From positions 414,001 through 478,000 of the forward strand of contig JAWDGP010005686.1 in assembly GCA_033675545.1 (NCBI GenBank): a stretch of DNA of 64,000 nt, given 5' to 3'. The notes beneath the pieces were generated by a model. That model saw only the letters and a program-made list of their open reading frames with translations, did no database searches and was not told where the DNA came from. The DNA is from Elysia crispata. Its lineage: Eukaryota > Mollusca > Gastropoda > Plakobranchidae. The position numbers were made by a program, and so were the translations under genes. Below, piece by piece: positions 1 through 10,900 of this stretch (position 1 is the stretch's first letter; the number at the start of each line of letters is the position of its first letter).

Positions 1-836
1 CTCTAAACCCCTTCTAGCCAGGACAAGTTAGTTAATTTGGTTTTTCTTACAAGTTACAGTCAATTTTGATATTATATAACGGAAAAAGGTTAATTCTAAT
101 TTTCATGTACTTTTTTTCTTGGTTTTATTCTTGTCATTCCAGTAAATCTAATTTTTTTTAAAAGATTGCATTTGAGTGTTTTGAAAGGTGATGGACAGGG
201 GCTGCAATAGCTTGTAAATATTGATCTTACAAATATGTAATATACATTATTTACTCATGATTCATTGCTAATTATTGTAATGGTGAAGGCTTTTACTGCA
301 ACCTTATTCATGACTAAATCAATGTTTTACCTCTATGTCCCCTTCAAACTCAAAGTTGTTTCTATTCAAGATCAGCTACATGAGTCGTGTATTTTTCTCA
401 CAGCTTAAAATGGCCTGTCAGGATTCTTTTGATTTAAAAATGAATACAATGTATTTTAATCGTGGTAAATCATAGATCTTCAAACTAAAGACAATTTTGG
501 AAGTTTAAAATTACAAAAATACATGAATGTTAGGTGAGCAATGCTACATACATGTACATAGTATGTCATGACACACTGTCAATTAAAAGCAAAAATGCAT
601 CACCCATTCACATACACACTTGCAAATTTTTAAGAAAAATTCAATTGAGAATGTACATGTAGGCCTATTTCTTTTTATGACATGCATTAAAAAATAAAAA
701 TTCGTAGCCTATGTTTTCAATTTCAAGCTCTGTGCTTATGGCAATTTTTTTAAAACTGATTGATATGAATGTTGAAAAATTATATATATGCATTACAGAT
801 CCACCTTAGAGGTAAATTGTAGAATATTTTTTTTAG

Positions 837-872
837 ACTACTACCACTACTACTACTACTACTACTACTGAG

Positions 873-911
<39 letters not shown>

Positions 912-988
912 CACTACTACTACCACTACTACGACTACTACTACTACAACTACTACTACTACTACTACTACTACAACTACTACGCTAC
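837..988. repeat. (ACT/CTA)n trinucleotide tract
   Basis: About 150 bases of ACT triplets with scattered interruptions (ACC, ACG, AAC, one GAG). It gives a poly-valine or poly-serine reading on the minus strand that is not a gene. Confidence 0.95.
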
Positions 989-1011
989 TTGACATAAATA
1001 CTTATATATAT

Positions 1012-1027
1012 ATATATATATATATAT
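1012..1027. repeat. (TA)n dinucleotide tract
   Basis: Short TA run just after the ACT tract in the presumed CMC2 intron. Confidence 0.85.
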
Positions 1028-1187
1028 GATTGTATACGGAGGATGGAAAATATTCATTGTAGGTGTTCATTGTTAGAATGTTTTACACATTGTTAGAATG
1101 TTTTACATATAAATGATATATGCTCCTTGCTATGTATTTATGCGTTTAAAAAAAATAATTATGCTTTAATTTTCACTGAATGTTCAG

Positions 1188-1259
1188 AATCCTTTCAAAA
1201 AATTTCTTGGAGTATGCACTGCTGCTGACAGAGAGATGACAAAATGCTTGCGACGAGAG
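1188..1259 (+). CDS. CMC2: CMC2 internal exon
   Basis: 24 codons, phase 0 at both ends, acceptor TGTTCAG, donor GTAGGT. It holds the second C-x9-C cysteine pair. Confidence 0.85.
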
Positions 1260-2997
1260 GTAGGTTGTCATGTAATAGGTAATGCCTCAAAATAACATTG
1301 TATTACAAGGATGATAAAATTGCCAAGTAAACAGTTTTTTTTCCGGTCTATTTTAGTTTGTCTTTACTCTGCATACTTAAGACTAAATTATTTTTGTCCT
1401 AAGTGATGATGGTGCTGCAGGCAAGAGCAACAAATTGATGTTGGTGAGACTGAGAGCAGGTCCAAGTGGCGATGTGCTGTTTTCGAGATAGGAGGATGAT
1501 TCTGTTTTTATTTTTTCAAAAGTATCAAGTCTAATGAATAATGATGAAAGCACACAATGGAAAAATTCAAGAAAGCCAGCAAGCAATATAAGAGTTCTGT
1601 ATAACTGTTAGTGTCACCATTACCTGTGTTTATTCATTTAATGCATCTCTATGTGCCTGCTCTCACCATCATCAGTTTCATGCTTCCTTGACTATGAACA
1701 TCACATGTCACCTATACCTGCTTTTACAGACATGACCAGCACCAGTCTTTTACTATTATGATTATCGGTATGTGTTTGGCTACAACAGCAGCGCTATCAT
1801 CAGTTTTCTACTGAAACCAGTATTTGTTCTTACTAATACTAGCAGTCACCATAAGTTTTCTGTCTTCATACTCATAGCAACAATATAGCCTGTGTTCTGC
1901 TGTCATTTGTACCTGTTCCTATCAGCAACACTATATCTAGTGCTCTGCTGTCATCTGTACCTGCTCCTGCCAGCAATATAACTAGAGCTCTGCTGTTGTC
2001 TGTACCTGTTCCTACCAGCAACACTAATTAGCGCTCTGCTGTCATCTGTACCTGTTCCTACCAGCAAATCTATAAGTATAACTAGAGCTCTGCTGTCGTC
2101 TGTACCTGTTCCTACCAGCAAATCTATAAGTATAACTAGAGCTCTGCTCATCTGTACCTGCTCCTACCAGCAACACTATATCTAGAGCTCTGCTGACATC
2201 TGTACCTGCTCCTACCAGCAAAACTATAACTAGAGCTCTGCTGTCATCTGTTCCTGGTCCTGCCAGCAAAACTATAACTAGAGCTCTGCTGTCATCTGTA
2301 CCTGCTCCTGCCAGCAACACTTAAACTAGAGCTCTGCTGTCATCTGTACCTGCTCCTACCAGCAACGCTATAAGTACTACAGGATGTTCCTACCAGCAAC
2401 TCTATAACTATGTACTACAGGTAGTGCTCTGGCATCATCTGTGCCTGCTCCTACCAGCAACTCTATAAGTACTACAGGTAGTGCTCTGGCATCATCTGTG
2501 CCTGCTCCTACCAGCAACTCTATAAGTACTACAGGTAGTGCTCTGGCATCATCTGTGCCTGCTCCTACCAGGAACACTAAATAGTGCTCTGCTGTCATCT
2601 GTACCTACTCCTGCCAGCAATACCATCACTGTTTCCTGCTACTACCTGTGCCTGTTTTTGGGTGTAAATTTGCTTTTTCTGCTTTGAAAAAAAATTTGGT
2701 GTATTTTATCAATATGGGCACCAACGAACAAGTCTATTACATGTATTGTTATTGCAATCTTATTCTAACAGCTATGAAAATGTCAAATGCTAATCTAGCC
2801 TGTAATAATTTAATTCCATGTGTCTTTTAATTGTGATTTTTTATTTTTACATTCTTTGAGAAAAATCAAAAGTTTTATTACAAAAAATACAAATAACCAA
2901 ATTTCTGTTTTGTTTTGTTTTCCCTTAGCGTGAACGGAAAAGACAGCTAAATAAAGACAAAGGACCTATCAAGAAAAAGGATTTCTCAGCTGTATAG
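1188..2997 (+). CDS. CMC2: CMC2, C-X9-C motif cytochrome c oxidase assembly protein (3' part)
   Basis: Two exons are visible, 1188-1259 and 2929-2997, joined in phase 0 and giving 46 residues to a TAG stop. The first reads NPFKKFLGVC...ADREMTKCLRRE and contains a C-x9-C pair. This matches the second half of the CMC2 fold in human CMC2, where a KFFGYCNDVDRELRKCLK-type segment occupies the same place. The second exon is a lysine/arginine-rich tail ending DFSAV. Acceptors are TTCAG and CCCTTAG, and the donor is GTAGGT. CMC2 family proteins are small twin-CX9C proteins of the mitochondrial intermembrane space that act in cytochrome oxidase biogenesis. The N-terminal exons with the first CX9C pair are missing from the window. 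The intron contains a large minisatellite. The family call rests on the cysteine spacing and the surrounding residues. Confidence 0.85.
1908..2625. repeat. Diverged minisatellite, about 48-57 bp unit, in CMC2 intron
   Basis: About twelve copies of a unit built around GCTCTGCTGTCATCTGTACC, then a CTGCTCCTACCAGCAAC block and a variable ATAA/CTAGA spacer. Early copies are irregular in length. The copies from about 2425 to 2575 are nearly identical with a 57-bp period, so this end expanded more recently. Minus-strand readings such as LLVGAGTDDARAL come from the repeat and are not taken as a gene. Confidence 0.9.
2929..2997 (+). CDS. CMC2: CMC2 terminal coding exon
   Basis: 22 codons plus TAG. 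The acceptor TTTTCCCTTAG follows a T-rich tract. The encoded tail is basic, RERKRQLNKDKGP then KKKDFSAV. Confidence 0.8.
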   Translation, partial: RERKRQLNKDKGPIKKKDFSAV

Positions 2998-3293
2998 CAC
3001 TAGGCAAATTTTTGTATTTTGTACTGTATTTAAAAAAATTCATAAATATTGCAAAGAAGAATGAGATGGTAACTTTTTGCTATATAAAGAAGGTGATCTA
3101 CAACTAGTATTATTAGTATTACAAAAACAATGATGTATCTCATGGTCTTGCAATTTATGAAATTTCTAGGGGTCCCAAAGAAGTCTGTCAAAATAATGTT
3201 ATCTGGATAAATAAATATCCAACCACAGGAAAAGCAAGAGGTTCAGATTAATGCACTTTCTTTGCAGGAAAAATGTTTGCACATTGCATTCTA

Positions 3294-3340
3294 CAGTAGT
3301 CATCGGATATAACAAAATCAACGGTCAGGGCTTAAATCCA
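3294..3340 (+). mobile_element. Possible Tigger/pogo-type terminal repeat
   Basis: CAGTAGTCATCGGATATAAC followed by AAAATCAACGG, preceded by TA, resembles the CAGT-starting termini of pogo/Tigger-type elements. It lies next to the transposase remnant at 3440-3653. The partner terminus was not found, so the element is truncated or diverged. Confidence 0.4.
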
Positions 3341-3439
3341 CAGTTTCTTTACAGACAGGTCAACTAAAACTCCATGATATGGGTACATCCATGCTTCTGG
3401 CTTTTTTAAGTCATAACAATAAGACCTTGTCAACGTCAG

Positions 3440-3653
3440 CTTAGGTTGAAGTATGTTGCTTTTTGTGTTGAGGAATGTCTTGTTCTACCGCAGTTCATAT
3501 CTTCTGGCTTTCTTTTAAGATGGTAGAAAGAGAGCTTTGACCAATACCATTCTCGCGACACATTTCCTCTTAAGTTTTATCCCCTTTCTCTACTGCCTCT
3601 ATCAGTTTAAGTTTTGCCTCAAATGATATGCACTTCCTTTTCATCGATGTCAT
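3440..3653 (-). pseudogene. Decayed pogo/Tigger (CENP-B/psq HTH) transposase N-terminus
   Basis: Read on the minus strand from an ATG at 3653, this gives KRKCISFEAKLKLIEAVEKG, then CRENGIGQSSLSTILK, with in-frame stops after GDKT and after SQKI. The pattern of a basic start, a helix with L.LIEAVE.G, then a C.E.GI..SSLSTILK recognition helix is that of the psq-type helix-turn-helix found at the N-terminus of Tigger/jerky/CENP-B-like proteins. The stops and the lack of any catalytic domain make it a relic. Confidence 0.65.
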
Positions 3654-6600
3654 ACTGTCTTATCAAAGATAAATTTCTAAAATGAAATGGTAAATAAATC
3701 TTATTGAAACAGAGAGTAGTTCTAGATGTACATGTAGTTCAACGTATGTGACGGCTAGTTCAAGAATAAAATTGATAGACTGAAAATAACTTGATAGGTC
3801 TGGAGAACCGCTGAGGATTTAAGCATTAGTAATTCCCAAATTTTCCTTGTTCAATCATAAACATGCATTACCTTATGCAGGAGGTAGGGAGAGGGGAAAA
3901 GGTGGGGGGAGTGTAAAGAGTGGGCCTATGTTGCAATAAGCCAATCACAGACAATGCAACAATAGCCACCTAAATTCCTAACCAGAACTCCCTTAGTTTA
4001 TTAGTTCTGAACCCCCACATGCACAACCCTCCTAACATCCCTCTTTGCTTGTAGGCACAAAGGATGCTCAGTCTTATGCCAGTTGATATCTTTAGATAAA
4101 AAGCCAGTGAGTGACTCATCGTTGACTCACACCCCACTCCTCACCCTAACCCACAGGTGGTCGCTAATTCAAGTTCACACCTAGTAGGTATAGACCAAGG
4201 GGACAAACCCAAACCAGACTTTCAGGCGTTGGTCTGGCAATGGTATTTTCACTAACTTTAACCTCCACAACTACGTTATGCCCGAGGTTCTCATCATGTT
4301 TTTTTTCGTTAAGATGGAGGTTCTCATACCATTGTTTAGAGCAAGAAAAAAACGTCCTTTATAATCCCTTCATTATGACCGATTCTGTAATAGTTGAGGT
4401 CCACTGTGCTTTGCTTAACGTTTCATAATTCAAAATATTCTTGAACCACATCTCAGTTGTTTCTTTGTAATTCCTATTACTACGAGTACGAGTGCTAGCC
4501 TCTACATCTGGTTTTGAGTTAAGATCAATCACGCTGTACCAAACTTGTTTTGTGAAGTCACTGCCTCCATTTGCACTCAATAAGAAGATTCTTTTTGCTT
4601 GTCATTCAGAAGGGGAAGTGGTTGAAAAGGAATTACATTACCTTAACATTGCGATATGGACTCTTGCAAACTGGTAGTGGTAGTGGTAAACAATTGGCTG
4701 CAATTTTTCATATACGCCTGGCTAACTGATATCAACCTCTGCTTATTCTTAATTTAAAAATGACAAACAAAGATGGTTAAAAAGGCTAACAAGTTAGTCT
4801 ACCAATAGGTTTCTTCTGATACAAGCTTGTGTGGATTGTCTGTGTTCCTGTGCTCACAGATGATCTTAAAAATCTCCCTACCCCTTCTTCTTTTTCATAC
4901 TTTTGCTTCCTGTTTATAAAACATAATGTCCTGATTTGTTAAATGTGGATTTAACCAGTATGTACATATTATGCTTTATTGATTTGACTGTTGAGCATGG
5001 ACTACTCAAGGTCTTTAGAGAGTACTGAGAGTTTTGAGAAAGATTATAACAACATGCCATACATGTAAATTGATACTTCCTACTTTGTTTTAAAAATCGA
5101 GAAACTCAAACTGCAGGAAATTCAAAATTATCTGTGTTAGATTGCTTCATTTTGATTTTCAGCATAGTCTAAATATTTGTCCAGAGTTTCTTAGACAACA
5201 CAGTTAGTGCTTTTTCCACTTATCCTCGTTTCCCTTTCCGTCCTAGCCTGGTTACTTTTCTCTCTTTCATCTTCAGCTTGGGACAGTTGCCTTGTGTGTA
5301 TTGTATTCCTCTTTTCCATATTTTCCCAAATTCTCCTTCCCCTTCTAAGCAAATTCAAAACATTCTTTTGTTATCCCCCTTCTACCCTCTGTGTGCTTCT
5401 CATTCTAGCACAGTAGGCTTATTACTTTCCCTACCCATTCCCTTTACTTTCTTATTCTTTATTGCTATTTTGAGTCTGCTCTCTTCCTCTTATCTTTGCT
5501 CATACCTTTTTGTTCTTTTCCTACTGCCCATTAACAAACTGTGTGTAATATTACATCAATGTTTTGATGGTTCTTAACCTTGTTTGTTTTTTTTCCTAAC
5601 CCCTAGGTACGTTCTCCAAATAAAGAGGCCTGTGTGCTCTAGACATACTAGTTTCGTCCATGTTATTACCCTATTTGTTTTTGTTGATGCAGCAACACAA
5701 AACAACTTTTTATGTCTAATTTTGTTGTCTGCAGGCAAGTTTCAAACCTTTGTCATGAGTAAAAATAAACTCTAGGGTCACTCCTTTTTGTATTGTACTT
5801 TTTTTGTAGCAATATTGTGTGTGTGTGCACTTCTACAGACACTTTATCAATTGTGCGCATAACATTGGTTTACATTGACTGTTACACGTATGCTTTTGAA
5901 TTCTATTCTACTACTATACAAGTGATACTATCACAATGGCTTGATGCTCTAGAGATATTCAGAGCTGAGTAATAAATTTAAAAAAAAATTGTTTAAGATA
6001 GTGAGAAAGGCGATGAAGACCTTCACTCTTTGCTTGTTAGTGGGGAGCTTCCAAAATTGACAGAGTTTTCTTTCCTGACCTTTATCTGTTTTATAAAATG
6101 AAACGGTTATGTTCATGTCAATTTTACTCACCACACAGGGATAAAGCCTTACAATACATGTGCTTCAAATTAAACATGACCATAACATCCTTTTTGCTAC
6201 TGTGCAAAGTCTACAAAACATAGTTGGGAAGGGATGCAATACATAGTTACTTTCAGCAAGAGAAGTTAAACTGAAAAGGCTTACGTACCATGGATCTAAT
6301 AAGGTTAGAACATTTTTAGTCCCACCCACTTGATTACTCGTACCTGACACTAGTACCTAGTTTAATCCCTTTTCGCATCACATAGATACATCCCAAATAC
6401 ATCAAGACCAATTATCATTGGGAGGCAGTGCACATATTGTCCAATGGCCTGTGATGGTACTAGTCAGTGCCTGGTGCCAAGCACTACTGGTAGTGGTACA
6501 ACAAATGCTCACATTTAAAGGCTTGGAGTCAATGAGCCAAATAGTGCAAAATCTAGACCACCAACAGAAGCTTTAGGGTTGGGACAAAAGCACAAACTGT

Positions 6601-7469
6601 AAGCCCACTTTCGTAATGATGAATATTGATTGGAGGCAAGACATTGCGTTATCTGTGAGGTATGAGGGGAATCAGGGAGGGTGTGAGCAGAGCACAAAAA
6701 TGTGTGTATGCCCAAAATCATGCTTGCCTCGGCTGAATGAAAAAATGAAGTAGAAAGAAGATACTGAATTAAGATCTCATTTTCAGGCTTAACGCTGACA
6801 AATTACATATTTTTCTTTTAAACACAGTAATGTTCAAATGTCTCTCTTGTTCGTATATCTACATTTTGATTAACACTTTCATAGAGGAAACAGACAGGAG
6901 AAATTGATCCTAGGTTGATTTTCTAAAAAAAAAAAATTAACGGCTTTACCATGACATACTATATTACATACATGTACATATTTTTTTTCTTCCAAACATT
7001 TGTAATGCACGAGTGTTTCCTTGTTCGTTCATCTGCATTTTGATTCATTCATAGACTTTTATGAGTTTTATTGCAATAGAATGAGCTAGGAGCAACTGAT
7101 CCAAAGTTGACTTTATTCTTTTTTTTCTGTCTTTACCGGGCACATTTTATTTCTTACAAACAAATATGCAATGCACAAAAGTTTTTCCTTTTACTTTTCC
7201 CTGCATTTTGATATAACTTAAATGATGAGGCTTATGCAACACAGGATAAATTTTGCTAATTTTCATTGCATTTTCTGCAGATCAAAAAGAAGCATTGTTC
7301 ACCTCTGCGGAATTTGCTTTTATAATATATTACTTTTATTTGTAAAAACACCAGCCTTTCTGATAAGGAAACTTTGCCAAAACTTATTTCACCATGTGTC
7401 CCAAAAATTTTCTTGCATTCCAGGTCTGGTGTTGTTATAAACAATCCAATTCAATCCATTCTTTAAAAA

Positions 7470-7552
7470 TGAAAAAAAGCTTTCTTTTTCTTAGAATCAG
7501 TAAGGAAAAAAAAAAGCTTTCTTTTTCTTAGAATCAGTAAAGAAAAAAAAAA
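7470..7552. repeat. Short tandem duplication, about 45 bp x 2
   Basis: Two consecutive copies of an AAGCTTTCTTTTTCTTAGAA-containing unit separated by poly-A, differing at about one base. Confidence 0.8.
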
Positions 7553-7861
7553 CAAAAAGTGGAAAGAACAAAACTGTCTCATTCTCTTTCTTCACATCAA
7601 ATACATGGAATGATGAAAATCCCCACCACTTGAGATATTATTTCTACAAAAATGCACCCTAGCAACCTAATTAATAATTTATAACTATCAAAGTAATTTT
7701 TAAAAAAAACTGTACGCTGTAGGTAAAACAAAAATAACCCAACATAAACATAATACAAAAATAAAAAGTAGGGATGGTTTTTACTCGCAACAAAAAAAAC
7801 AAACAAATATAAACATTAACATGGTAAAAAACCAGCAGAAGATGCATGAGAATTTTGGTAA

Positions 7862-7963
7862 TCATCTTTGAGAGAGTTTGTATTTGATAAAGCCATGAAG
7901 ATTTGTTTTAGCCATAAGTACCATACCAGCATTTTCACCAAGCTTCTTCTTTTGGCTTACAAT
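7862..7963 (-). CDS. HEATR3: HEATR3 terminal coding exon 16
   Basis: Residues 597-629 plus TGA: IVSQKKKLGENAG then VLMAKTNLHGFIKYK. It aligns with the conserved C-terminal LDNVKMNLRRFIAYQ helix of human HEATR3. Acceptor TTCATTGCAG. Confidence 0.88.
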   Translation of the reverse strand: MVSQKKKLGENAGMVLMAKTNLHGFIKYKLSQR

Positions 7964-10900
7964 CTGCAATGAAAAAGAAAATGATTCAGATGAATCCCAA
8001 GGTGTTTTAATGTACAGATAAGATAAAATAAGTATTAGGTTTTGATAGCAGTGACCTTAACAGACCTGCCACTCTCTAGGAAAAAAAAAATCTGAATGAT
8101 TCTGTCAAAAAATCTGAGTGACTTGCTTTATTTTGCCATGACAACATACATTACAAGATATATGGGGTCTTTGATGAATGTTCATTCATCAGCAAAGCTC
8201 TAAATTCTGATAAAAAACAAAGTTTCTTGTAATTCTTCCATAGTGAAAAATTCAAGCTAATCTTGAGATTTTTTTTTCATACCTCTTTCAGTTCAAATCA
8301 AATACTTTATGCGTTAAAATACTTTTAAGTGATGCAATTGGATGGCATTGGCATTATGAAGAATTTGATGAGTTCATAAAGAGCAGAGCTGTCAACCTAG
8401 CTCATGTGGGAAGTATACAACACGACCTCAAAAGGTTTATTTTTATATGAAAAGGAGTGAATGTACTCCTTACCGAAAGGGTGAAAAAAAAAAATGGACA
8501 GATCTGATTCTCGATAACTTTTTGATATGCCTTTCTCACACTTGACTTGGAAAATTAAAAAGGTTACCAATTTTGCTAGATCCAGCTGTTGAAAATTTAA
8601 CCAGATATTTCAAGGGGAGAAAATTGACATTTTGCAGGAAAGTTGTAACATTTTATTTCATAGATAATGTAAAGAGGGTGATCCACTTTATTTTTCAATC
8701 ATTTCATTGAGAAACAGGTCACAATCTAAGTACAAAAATTACACTGTGACGGTGCGACTAGTTAAGAATGATTTAAATGTAACCTAGATCTAGATCTACA
8801 TTAAATAAAATGAGCAAAATCATAGATCTTGTGCACATTGAAAAGTTTGAATCCAGATAAAGACTCCATACAAATCTTATTATCAGATCTAGATCTAGAT
8901 CTGGTTTTTACTTTTCATAGACCTATAATTACAGAGTCACGTGTCATATCATATTGATTTGTTCTAATTCTATTAAGGGTTTCGCAATCTGTCTTGAAAA
9001 CTGACAAGATGTATATGTAGATGAAAAAAACGCTGTCTGTAGTAGTAGAAATTACTCTTAGAAGATAAAATAAGAATACTCCTTAGTTGGAAACAACAGC
9101 GAAGTATGGTTGTGAAGATAGAGAGATGGTGAAATGCAGACGAATAAATAATAAAGAAAACCACTTGACAGAATCAATATCTGGGGTGGTTACAACTAAA
9201 CTATTAATACCGATTTCCACATGGCATGTAATAATATATAATAAAAAATGGATATCGATATAACATAACTATTATTACTATATCATCCGTATTTATTCTT
9301 TTGCTCAGGCTGTCTGTCGATCTTGTAATAAAAATACTACTGAAATGTTTTTAATCGCAGAGTTTTGAAAAAAATAGAATATTTCCTAAATATTCGGAAA
9401 TGGCCAAATTTCCATAAAAAAATCAGAATGAATGGCAGGTCTGCCTTAATGCTTTTAGTTTCCACAAGTGTGATGTTTTCTTTACCATTAGAGTATGAAA
9501 CAAATTTAACCTAGCAAATATCCATCCTTTTCTATTGGAAGAACAGTTTTGTCAATTTACCTGTTTATGCTATTAGACATGTTATACAAGAAGTGGATTT
9601 GATTTGTCTCTTCATCATTTTCTGTTTGTCTAATGAAGATGCCAGAATAAACTTTTCGATCCAGCTTTTATTTCTTTTGGTATATCTAACAATGTTTGGT
9701 TCAGGTTTGTGCCTGCTTCTATCACTCTTCAATCTCATACTATATGTCTTTACTCTAGATCGAATGCTGTACACCTCAAATCCAACAAACTCGGAACACC
9801 TTGCATTCAATGAACAGAGTAAGATCCCCCTTTTTTTCCTTCTTTGACCCTTTAAAATACCTTGCATCAAACGAACTAATCTCAGACCCAACCTCGGGTT
9901 CAACGAACTATAAGCATTGGCAAATCCACTATAGAATGCTTTTCTACTCAGAAACTATGTAGTTCAAATTCAATCAAAAGGGCCCCCGTGAGCTCTTAAG
10001 AAATGCTTGAAGTGTATTATGTGTTGGGCACCCATTATGCCATAGTATAGTCGAGTCCGCTGATTTAGAAGTCATTCCGATAAATAAATCACTTCGAATT
10101 ATCAGAATACATAGAGAAAGAGAGTTTTAAAAAAAATGTCGAGGACAGATCAGGAATGTACAAGTGTGCAGGGGGTAGGGGGTGGGCCTAACCCCTTTCT
10201 CTCTTGTAGCTTTATTGCAGACTCTAACCTGTAACGTTGGTGGGACACACATACACACCAGAATCGCTTCCCTGAGGAGCAATACACTATATGTACTTTG
10301 TTTTATAAGCCTGGAAAATGCTTTCACTGTGACAGAATAAAAAAAATCACACCAAAATTGCTTCGAATTAACCGGATCCTTGTTTCAAAATTCAAAATAA
10401 CCGATATTTTTTTAATATAGCTTAAATATTCGGTAAAATTAAACGACTTCTAAATATCCAAGAATTATTTGGACTTGACTGTATATACACTAAGGGCAGA
10501 GGAGAGCAAAGTATTGGTATACAGGGAGAAGATAATAAAAAGAGAGGGGGAGGTGGGCAGGGACCAGCACCAAATGCATGGGAAGATCATGACACAAGAT
10601 CAAAGAGCCAAAGCGGCAGTAACTTGGACTATAGTGGGAAGGGTAAATGGTGGCTTTATACTTGTAGACACGTGGTTAGTTTGATAAAAACAAGGGAGAT
10701 AATTATGTGGTAATTTCATTTTGGTTGGTTATTTCCCCTTTGGTGCCTTATGTCATGGCTCTAAGTCTAAGGAACCTTGCATTCAACAAACTGTTAAAAA
10801 AAACTAGTGCATTGAGTCCAAGGTGTACTTTATTGACTTTCTGGAGTTGCATGGTGCAGGAATACCTATAATATTAAACTTTTTTCTGAAGTTATTGCCA

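Larger units (their letters stand above)
1..1187. other. Upstream/intronic DNA of CMC2, no exon found
   Basis: This stretch precedes the first recognisable CMC2 exon. It should be intron, because the exon at 1188 opens in the middle of the protein with a good acceptor. The upstream CMC2 exons, which carry the start codon and the first CX9C cysteine pair, were looked for and not found here, so they probably lie left of the window. A CTA/ACT triplet tract and a short TA tract lie near its right end. Confidence 0.5.
2998..7861. other. Intergenic DNA between convergent CMC2 and HEATR3
   Basis: It holds the 3' flanks of both genes and a decayed pogo/Tigger-type transposase fragment near 3.3-3.65 kb. 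An AATAAA sits near 3209 and could serve CMC2. A T-rich stretch at 5200-5580 produces long but unconvincing readings. A near-identical pair of about 45-bp A-rich repeats lies at 7470-7550. No other gene is recognised. Confidence 0.6.

Noticed and set aside
9565..9903. 112-residue minus-strand open reading in HEATR3 intron
   Set aside because: No family motif; it overlaps sequence that looks like transposon debris and an equally long reading on the other strand.
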